Below the pieces are notes generated by a model, which was not told the DNA's origin, did not search any database, and saw only the letters and a program-made list of their open reading frames with translations. A DNA stretch of 64,000 nt from Candidatus Acetatifactor stercoripullorum (GTDB lineage: Bacteria; Bacillota; Clostridia; Lachnospirales; Lachnospiraceae), in contig DXGH01000072.1 in the NCBI GenBank assembly GCA_019114005.1, positions 1-64,000 of the forward strand, read 5' to 3'. Position numbers and translations under genes: made by a program. Positions 58,708-64,000 of this stretch are shown piece after piece; positions within the stretch are counted from its first letter, which is position 1, and every line of letters starts with the position of its first letter.

Positions 58708-59835
58708 TTAGCGATAAAACTTTTTGATGGTGTCACTGATATAGTCCACCTGATCAAGGGTCAAACCATAATACATAGGAAGCCTTGCCAGTCTTTCGCT
58801 CTCCCTTGTAGTATATCTGTCCTCCCCGTGGAAGCGGCCGAATTTCCGCCCGGCGGGAGCCGTGTGCAGCGGGATGTAATGGAATACGGACAAAATGCCA
58901 TTCTCTTTCAGATACTGGATCAGAGCAGTCCGTTCCTCCAAATCCGCCGCCTTGATATAAAACATATGGGCATTGTGGACACAGCCTTGCGGCACCACAG
59001 GAAGTTTCACCTTTCCTGCTTCCTCCAAAGGCTTAAGATTCTCGTAATAACGGTTCCAGCAGGAAAGTCTTGCCTCATTGATCTCATCGGCCTTTTCCAG
59101 CTGGGCGTAGAGGTAAGCGGCATTCATATCGCTGGGGAGATAAGAGGAGCCAAAATTCACCCAGGTATATTTATCGATCTGCCCTCTGTAAAATTTACTG
59201 CGGTTGGTTCCCTTTTCCCGTATGATCTCCGCATCCTCCACATTCTTCTCATCCCGGATCAAAAGTGCGCCGCCTTCGCCCATGCTGTAATTTTTCGTCT
59301 CATGGAAGCTGAAGCACCCGTAGTCCCCAAAGGTTCCCAGCGCCTTTCCCTGATAAGAGGCCATGATGCCCTGGGCTGCATCCTCAATGACCATCAAACC
59401 GTATTTGTCTGCAAGCTCCATAATTTTATTCATCTCACAGGCTACCCCTGCATAATGCACCGGCACAATAGCTTTGGTCTTGTCTGTAATCGCTGCCTCT
59501 ATGAGATTTTCGTCCATATTCATGGTATCCGGCCGGATATCCACAAACACAGGCACAGCCCCTCTTAACACAAATGCGTCCGCTGTGGACACAAAGGTAT
59601 AGGAGGGCATAATAATCTCGTCCCCCGGCCCCACGCCTGCAAGCAGCGCAGCCATCTCCGTGGCGTGGGTACAGGAGGTGGTCAGCAGGCATTTTGCCGT
59701 TTTCGTCCGCCTCTCTATCCATTCATTGCATTTGTGGGTATAGGGCCCGTCCCCACATATTTTCTGGTTCTCCACGCACTCCCTGATATAATCTACAGCC
59801 TTCTCTTCGTAAGGCGGCACATTAAAATTGATCAT
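58708..59835 (-). CDS. dTDP-4-amino-4,6-dideoxy-sugar transaminase (RffA/WecE-like)
   Basis: 375-aa PLP enzyme of the DegT/DnrJ/EryC1 family. It has the start INFNVPPYEEKAVDYI, GPGDEIIMPSYTFVSTADAF, the PLP pocket VIEDAAQGI and the lysine Schiff-base motif SFHETKNYSMGEGG. The His-Glu-Thr-Lys-Asn version is typical of RffA/WecE, which aminates dTDP-4-keto-6-deoxyglucose to dTDP-Fuc4N. RmlB in the same locus makes that substrate. AGGAGG site. Nearby GT2 and membrane genes would transfer the amino sugar. Exact product (galacto or gluco) is a family-level prediction. Confidence 0.9.
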   Translation of the reverse strand: MINFNVPPYEEKAVDYIRECVENQKICGDGPYTHKCNEWIERRTKTAKCLLTTSCTHATEMAALLAGVGPGDEIIMPSYTFVSTADAFVLRGAVPVFVDIRPDTMNMDENLIEAAITDKTKAIVPVHYAGVACEMNKIMELADKYGLMVIEDAAQGIMASYQGKALGTFGDYGCFSFHETKNYSMGEGGALLIRDEKNVEDAEIIREKGTNRSKFYRGQIDKYTWVNFGSSYLPSDMNAAYLYAQLEKADEINEARLSCWNRYYENLKPLEEAGKVKLPVVPQGCVHNAHMFYIKAADLEERTALIQYLKENGILSVFHYIPLHTAPAGRKFGRFHGEDRYTTRESERLARLPMYYGLTLDQVDYISDTIKKFYR

Positions 59836-59844
59836 AAGCTCCTC

Positions 59845-60798
59845 CTATCTCTTCCATGCCCCAAGCACACTGCCCTGAACATTGTCCGTCACCTTGCTGA
59901 TAATATATTTGGGTCTCCCCTTGACCTCCTCGTAGATTCTTGCAATGTAATGCCCGATGATGCCCAGACTCAGCATCAGAAACCCTCCGATAATCAAGAT
60001 TAAAAGAATCACTGTGGTAAAGCCCTCTACAGCAGTTCCCATAAGATACTTCACAAGAGTCTGTACCGCAAGTATAATGCTGAATAAAATGGAAATCATT
60101 CCCATCACCGTCACCAGCTGCAGCGGCAGTGTGCTGAAGGAGGTTGCGTTTGCCACCGCATATTTCATCAGACTGAAAAAAGACCATTTGCTTTCTCCAT
60201 ACTGGCGCTCCTGCACTTCATAGGAAACCGTCTCCGTGCGAAAGCCTGACCAGAAGGTCAGCGCCCTGAAAAAGGTATTCCGTTCAGGCAGCCCTAACAG
60301 CACATCCACCACCTTGCGGTCTAACAGCTTAAAATCCGAGGAGGCGTTCATGTCCATCTTAATCAGACGGCTCATTATCTTATAAAACAGCCCGGCTGAC
60401 AGCTTGTGTCCCAGGCTTTCCTTCCCCCTGCTCTTTTTGATCCCTTCTACGATCTCTGCCCCTTCCTTCCATTTTTTCCACATTTCAGGAATCGCCCCCG
60501 GAGGGTGCTGCAGATCGCAGTCCATGACAATCACGGCATCCCCCGATGCCATGGCAAGTCCCGCAAAAATCCCTGCTTCCTTGCCAAAATTACGGCTGAA
60601 TTCCGCTCCCTTGATTCGAGGGTCTCTCTCTGCTTCCTTTCGGATTTCCTCAAAGGTGCCGTCTCTGGAGCCATCACTGATAAAAACCAGTTCGTATTCG
60701 ATCTGATTTTCCGTGAGCATGCCGGAAAGCACACGAGCCGTATTGGAAATATTCTGCTCCTCATTATAAGCGGGCAGTACAATGGATAGCAAGGCCAT
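59845..60798 (-). CDS. GtrB/DPM1-like polyprenyl-phosphate glycosyltransferase
   Basis: 317-aa GT2 enzyme that loads a sugar onto undecaprenyl phosphate on the inner face of the membrane. LLSIVLPAYNEEQNI, VFISDGSRDGTFEEI, the metal motif VIVMDCDLQHPPGAIPEMW, and acceptor region SDFKLLDRKVVDVLLGLPE. Two C-terminal helices (LQLVTVMGMISILFSIILAV; TVILLILIIGGFLMLSLGIIG) anchor it, as in GtrB. The gene directly downstream of a GtrII-type gene; together they form the classic two-part system for side-branch addition. GGAGG precedes the ATG. Confidence 0.93.
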   Translation of the reverse strand: MALLSIVLPAYNEEQNISNTARVLSGMLTENQIEYELVFISDGSRDGTFEEIRKEAERDPRIKGAEFSRNFGKEAGIFAGLAMASGDAVIVMDCDLQHPPGAIPEMWKKWKEGAEIVEGIKKSRGKESLGHKLSAGLFYKIMSRLIKMDMNASSDFKLLDRKVVDVLLGLPERNTFFRALTFWSGFRTETVSYEVQERQYGESKWSFFSLMKYAVANATSFSTLPLQLVTVMGMISILFSIILAVQTLVKYLMGTAVEGFTTVILLILIIGGFLMLSLGIIGHYIARIYEEVKGRPKYIISKVTDNVQGSVLGAWKR

Positions 60799-60811
60799 TT
60801 TTTATCCTCCG

Positions 60812-62365
60812 TCAGTGATTCACATTTTCCGTCTTTACATATAAAATTCCATCCACTACCTTTGTGGACGTCTTGCCCGGAAAGCTTTCCATTTCCACAT
60901 ATTCCGGGGATTCATAAATATCCTCCATAGCCTGGGCTGGCAGAAAATTCAAAGTAGCTCCCAGATAGTTTTTCATAAATGCCTCATAATTATCGCTGGT
61001 GTATAACAGGCTGTCCCCATTTAAACCGATCATGTTGGAAGTCACATCCCCCGTGATATCCGTAAGGGGAAACTGATGATCCCCCACCACGCCCACAATG
61101 GCAATGGGGATGCCCTGATAGTATCCTTCCGTCTGCTCTATCCGGTCCAGCAGCCTGACACAGTAGGCATAGGTTTTCTCATAACGCTTTTCCAGATTGG
61201 AGTATCCGATATTGTCCGTGACGCCGTAGTGAAACACCAAAGCTCCTGCCCCCAAAAGGGCACACCACTGCATAGCTCCGTTCCCGGGCAAAGCTTTTGC
61301 GTATCTGCTTACAAAGGCTGTCATGACGATCAGATAGATCACCCACTGATACCGCATCAGCAGATGATAAGTCAAATCCGGGGAAATAAACAGGATGGCG
61401 TTTGTCACAAGGGGCAGCACAGCTGCCAATAATGCCATTATAACGAAAAATGCCGGATTCTTCCACCATTTTTTCCGAAGGCACAGCGCTGTAAGGGTCC
61501 AGGCTGCCGAAATTCCCAGAATTATAATTGCCGCCGCTGAAATCCATCCGTTAAACAACACATTTCCCTTCAGGCTGAAGGCCCCAAAGTCCCTGTACGA
61601 AACGGCAAGCATCTCCATCAGTCCTTCCCCCGAAGCCCCGGCGCTCTCCAGGGTGTTTATCCCCTGGTAGGTATCCAGCTCCTTGCCCTGAATCCGCAGG
61701 AGCACCTGCAAAATAACGTAATACATGCCCGCCCCCAACAAGCCCATATACAAATAGCGCAGACTTTTTTGCAGCTTTTCCCTAAGGGTCAGCGTGTCCA
61801 TAAGCGTCATAAGAATACAGTAAATGCTAAGCAGCATGGCAACAGACACATACGCCTGATAGGTTCCCATGCTGAATGCCAGGCAGATGCCTCCGCCCAG
61901 AAAGCCCAGACGCTTTTTTTTCGTAAAAAGCACCGCCAGTATAGCCAGAAAAAGAGCCAGCATATAGCCGTCCAGGGTAAATACATAGGCAAAGGTGGAT
62001 GCCAGCGCCGGAAAGGAAACCAAAAGCCCGCTGATAAGCACTATGGCCACAGAGTCCCTCACCTCCAAAAGCTCTGTCAGCGCCGCTGCCGAAAGGGCCA
62101 AAAACAAAAGGCCCAGCACTCCGATGAGCCAGGGAAGTGTGTAATAAGAGGAAAATCCGCAGGCAATCATCAAAAACCACCTGCCTGAGGTAATCATATT
62201 CTGATCAAAATACATGCTGTCTAAGCCGTCATGATTGGGAATATCCGACAGCATGACAGGCATATGAATCAAAAGCCCCAGAATAAACGCCGATAAAAAG
62301 GCGATTTTCCATTCCCTTTTGATTCTCCTGTTCAATGACTGCAATGCCTCAGTGGGAGTCAACAT
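60812..62365 (-). CDS. GtrII-like membrane glucosyltransferase
   Basis: 517-aa protein with about 10-12 helices matching the Glucos_trans_II (GtrII) family. The first outside loop DIPNHDGLDSMYFDQNMITSGRWF holds the conserved acidic residues and SGRW motif. AYVFTLDGYMLALFLAILAV and FSMGTYQAYVSVAMLL are further family segments. The C-terminal part (after about 440) is an extracellular tail. It would transfer glucose or a similar sugar from polyprenyl phosphate to the polymer. The start at 62365 is chosen for AAGGAAGG; an ATG 7 codons upstream is possible. Confidence 0.88.
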   Translation of the reverse strand: MLTPTEALQSLNRRIKREWKIAFLSAFILGLLIHMPVMLSDIPNHDGLDSMYFDQNMITSGRWFLMIACGFSSYYTLPWLIGVLGLLFLALSAAALTELLEVRDSVAIVLISGLLVSFPALASTFAYVFTLDGYMLALFLAILAVLFTKKKRLGFLGGGICLAFSMGTYQAYVSVAMLLSIYCILMTLMDTLTLREKLQKSLRYLYMGLLGAGMYYVILQVLLRIQGKELDTYQGINTLESAGASGEGLMEMLAVSYRDFGAFSLKGNVLFNGWISAAAIIILGISAAWTLTALCLRKKWWKNPAFFVIMALLAAVLPLVTNAILFISPDLTYHLLMRYQWVIYLIVMTAFVSRYAKALPGNGAMQWCALLGAGALVFHYGVTDNIGYSNLEKRYEKTYAYCVRLLDRIEQTEGYYQGIPIAIVGVVGDHQFPLTDITGDVTSNMIGLNGDSLLYTSDNYEAFMKNYLGATLNFLPAQAMEDIYESPEYVEMESFPGKTSTKVVDGILYVKTENVNH

Positions 62366-62411
62366 TTTTATCCTTCCTTTCCTCAATTTGTAACAGCTCC
62401 TGGCTTATGCT

Positions 62412-63281
62412 TTAATCTGTCCTTAAATATTCCGCCAGGGTTCTTGCGATCATTTCCCGTCCCGCCTCATTGGGATGCAGCCCGTCCACTGTGTACAGCT
62501 CCATATCAGACCAGCTCTCGTGGGGATAAAAATCGTGATACAGATCAATGACCTCCACTCCCAGCTCTGCCGCCACCTGCTTTTCCGCCTCCACAAAATC
62601 CTCCAGAATGCCATAACCCGCATCCAGCTCTTCACAGGTAAGCTGCTGCACCGTATACCAGCTGTAGGTGGGCGTCACAAGGATGATCCGCAGATCGGGG
62701 TACGCCTTCCTGATGGATGTGATACTGCTTCGCAAAGCCCCAGTAAAGGTGTATTCATCATAGGGGTCCTCCTCATTATACATCACCGCACCGCCGTGGT
62801 AATCATTGAGCCCGTGTCCGATAATGAGAATTTCCACAGCGGAAAAATCAATGTTTTCCAGCTCGTCTATGGTATCTCCAAAATATTCCGTAGCGCTCTC
62901 TCTGATCCGCACTGTCTGCTGTACGCCGAAGTCACCGGCCTCTATGGCCTTTGCCAGTCCGGCCATGGACAAGGCATCCTTGGAATATCCCATGCGTTTT
63001 TCCGTGTCCATGCGGCTTAAGCAGGTGCCCCCCAGGGCCCCGTTAAACACAGGCTCTCCCAGATAAGCGGCCAGCTTTTCCGTGACGGAGGTCTCATCCC
63101 GGACGATTCCCATGATACTGTCCCCCAAAACCACGATCCTCACCTGGGTTTTCTCCTGTCTGTTCTCCCGGCTGGAATAAGTGAGCGCAAAAAGAAGCAC
63201 AAAAAACGCCGCTGCCAAGACTCCGTATAAAATTTTGCCAGAAAGTCCGTGTCCCTTCATTCCCGCTTTCTCTCCAGTCAT
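62412..63281 (-). CDS. Membrane-anchored SGNH/GDSL hydrolase
   Basis: 289-aa protein. One N-terminal transmembrane helix (ILYGVLAAAFFVLLFALTY) precedes an extracellular SGNH domain with all four blocks: Ser in VLGDSIMG, Gly in FNGALGGTCLS, Asn in GHGLNDYHGG, and Asp/His in VDGLHPNEAG. Likely an esterase or acetyltransferase partner that trims or adds acyl groups on the surface polymer. Paralogous to the plus-strand protein at 50515-51672, which lacks the serine. Start is ambiguous: 63281 (GAGG upstream) or an ATG at 63260. Confidence 0.85.
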   Translation of the reverse strand: MTGEKAGMKGHGLSGKILYGVLAAAFFVLLFALTYSSRENRQEKTQVRIVVLGDSIMGIVRDETSVTEKLAAYLGEPVFNGALGGTCLSRMDTEKRMGYSKDALSMAGLAKAIEAGDFGVQQTVRIRESATEYFGDTIDELENIDFSAVEILIIGHGLNDYHGGAVMYNEEDPYDEYTFTGALRSSITSIRKAYPDLRIILVTPTYSWYTVQQLTCEELDAGYGILEDFVEAEKQVAAELGVEVIDLYHDFYPHESWSDMELYTVDGLHPNEAGREMIARTLAEYLRTD

Positions 63282-63294
63282 TTCCTGAAATCCT

Positions 63295-64000
63295 CTATTG
63301 TGCCAGTATCCAGGCCAGTCTGTCCGCACCTTGGCCGTCCGCAACAGCTCGTATCCTCTCTCTTAAGCTTGCTCTGGCCTGTACATCATCACACAAATGC
63401 CCAAACTCCTCTCCCAGCCGTTCCAAAACACCCAGGGCATCCCGATGGAAGGCTCCTGCATTTACGGCAATCCCATGATTCCCCAGGTACGCTGCCAGCT
63501 CCTCTTGATTTTCCGCATAGGAAAAGCACAAAAAAGGAACGCCCACAGCGCAAAGCTCATAAACCGTGGTTCCCGCTGCTGTCACCGCAAGATCACATTG
63601 CTCCATAAGTCCTGCCATATCCTGCACATTATGGTGTATGATCACACCCTCCCTTTTTTCTTCCAGCTTCTTTAATGCACTGAAATTTGGGGAGAAGCTT
63701 CCCGCCGTTATGTGAAAGTGTATCCCTTTTCTATAAATACAGTCAAGCACTTTACCAGCAATATTCTCCCTGTCTCCTCCACCGGTGGTGATCAGTACAC
63801 TGCGCACTTTTGCAGATACCCGGCAATTTCTATTACGAAACTGGGGTCTTAAGGGCACATAGCAGCTTCCCAGGTACAGCTTTGTATTGCGTCCTTCATA
63901 CAGCCTTTCATAGCTCCTTTGGTCTGCAAAGATGTTATAGTTGATCACAGCATCCACAGGAAAGGGGCGGCTGTGCATATCGTCCAGCAAGAATACCTCT
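63295..64000 (-). CDS. PseG/SpsG-like nucleotide-sugar hydrolase, partial
   Basis: The last 234 codons of a protein whose start lies beyond the window (the frame stays open through 64000: EVFLLDDMHSRPFPVDAVIN). Segments VLITTGGGDRENIAGKVLD, HHNVQDMAGLMEQCDLAVTAAGTTVYELCAVGVPFLCFSYAENQ match the UDP-binding C-terminal half of PseG/SpsG-type proteins (GT-B fold), which remove UDP from a 2,4-diamino-trideoxy sugar in the pseudaminic or legionaminic acid route. Its partners would be upstream, outside the window. The gene lies 13 bases before the SGNH start. Confidence 0.85.
   Translation of the reverse strand, partial: EVFLLDDMHSRPFPVDAVINYNIFADQRSYERLYEGRNTKLYLGSCYVPLRPQFRNRNCRVSAKVRSVLITTGGGDRENIAGKVLDCIYRKGIHFHITAGSFSPNFSALKKLEEKREGVIIHHNVQDMAGLMEQCDLAVTAAGTTVYELCAVGVPFLCFSYAENQEELAAYLGNHGIAVNAGAFHRDALGVLERLGEEFGHLCDDVQARASLRERIRAVADGQGADRLAWILAQ

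Noticed and set aside
1-64000. tRNA, rRNA, CRISPR or phage structural genes
   Set aside because: None recognised by eye on either strand; the only element genes are at the left end.

Overview
The window looks like chromosome from a Gram-positive anaerobe of the Clostridia, most likely a gut Lachnospiraceae. This rests on recognised families: tandem large serine recombinases, a YesM/YesN two-component pair, LytR-CpsA-Psr and GH25 wall proteins, a split CadA-type metal pump, and DUF6056/DUF6044/DUF6077-type membrane proteins. Nothing here fixes a genus. No rRNA, tRNA or CRISPR array was seen. Almost everything is on the minus strand; the exceptions are the two-component pair and one SGNH-like gene.

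Left end (1 to about 5073): the end of an integrated mobile element. It carries three tandem serine recombinases (the third cut by the window edge), a DUF6870-like protein, a Phd/RelE-type toxin-antitoxin pair and an orphan gene fragment. The element ends inside a subtilisin-like (S8) protease gene, which breaks off just after the catalytic-Asp motif. An imperfect dyad at 5059-5089 marks the probable attachment-site junction.

5.4-7.0 kb: a decayed patch. It has one copy of a 122-bp palindromic repeat, followed by two genes that each appear to have suffered an out-of-frame internal deletion (a PNPOx-ferredoxin fusion and a double-NTF2 protein).

7.1-17.6 kb: a sugar-use locus. A minus-strand operon encodes a solute-binding lipoprotein, two permeases, two FAD-dependent oxidoreductases and a GH42 beta-galactosidase. 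A divergent YesN/YesM pair probably controls it. No ATPase is encoded, so a shared MsmX-type ATPase is presumed.

17.6-25.1 kb: housekeeping and stress genes. These are a P1B metal ATPase with its HMA domain as a separate gene, ClpX with a long lysine-rich linker, an HtrA/DegP protease with a possible response-regulator site, and GlmS.

25.1-64.0 kb: a very large cell-surface polysaccharide locus. The first half (25.1-50.1 kb) contains an initiating sugar-phosphate transferase, an LCP ligase, five GT2 glycosyltransferases, phosphoglucomutase, rmlA/rmlB/rmlC (no rmlD), a Wzm/Wzt exporter whose ATPase has a C-terminal Wzt-type domain, a methyltransferase-kinase fusion reminiscent of WbdD chain terminators, and two GH25 lysozyme-like wall proteins. 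The second half (51.7-64.0 kb) contains polytopic GT-C-like proteins, a GtrB-type polyprenyl-phosphate glycosyltransferase with a GtrII partner, an RffA/WecE aminotransferase, an SGNH hydrolase and a partial PseG-like hydrolase. Together they suggest a rhamnose-containing polymer that is built in the cytosol, capped, exported by the ABC transporter, decorated outside by membrane glycosyltransferases and anchored to the wall by LCP. A plus-strand SGNH-like gene, preceded by a multi-hairpin element, divides the two halves.
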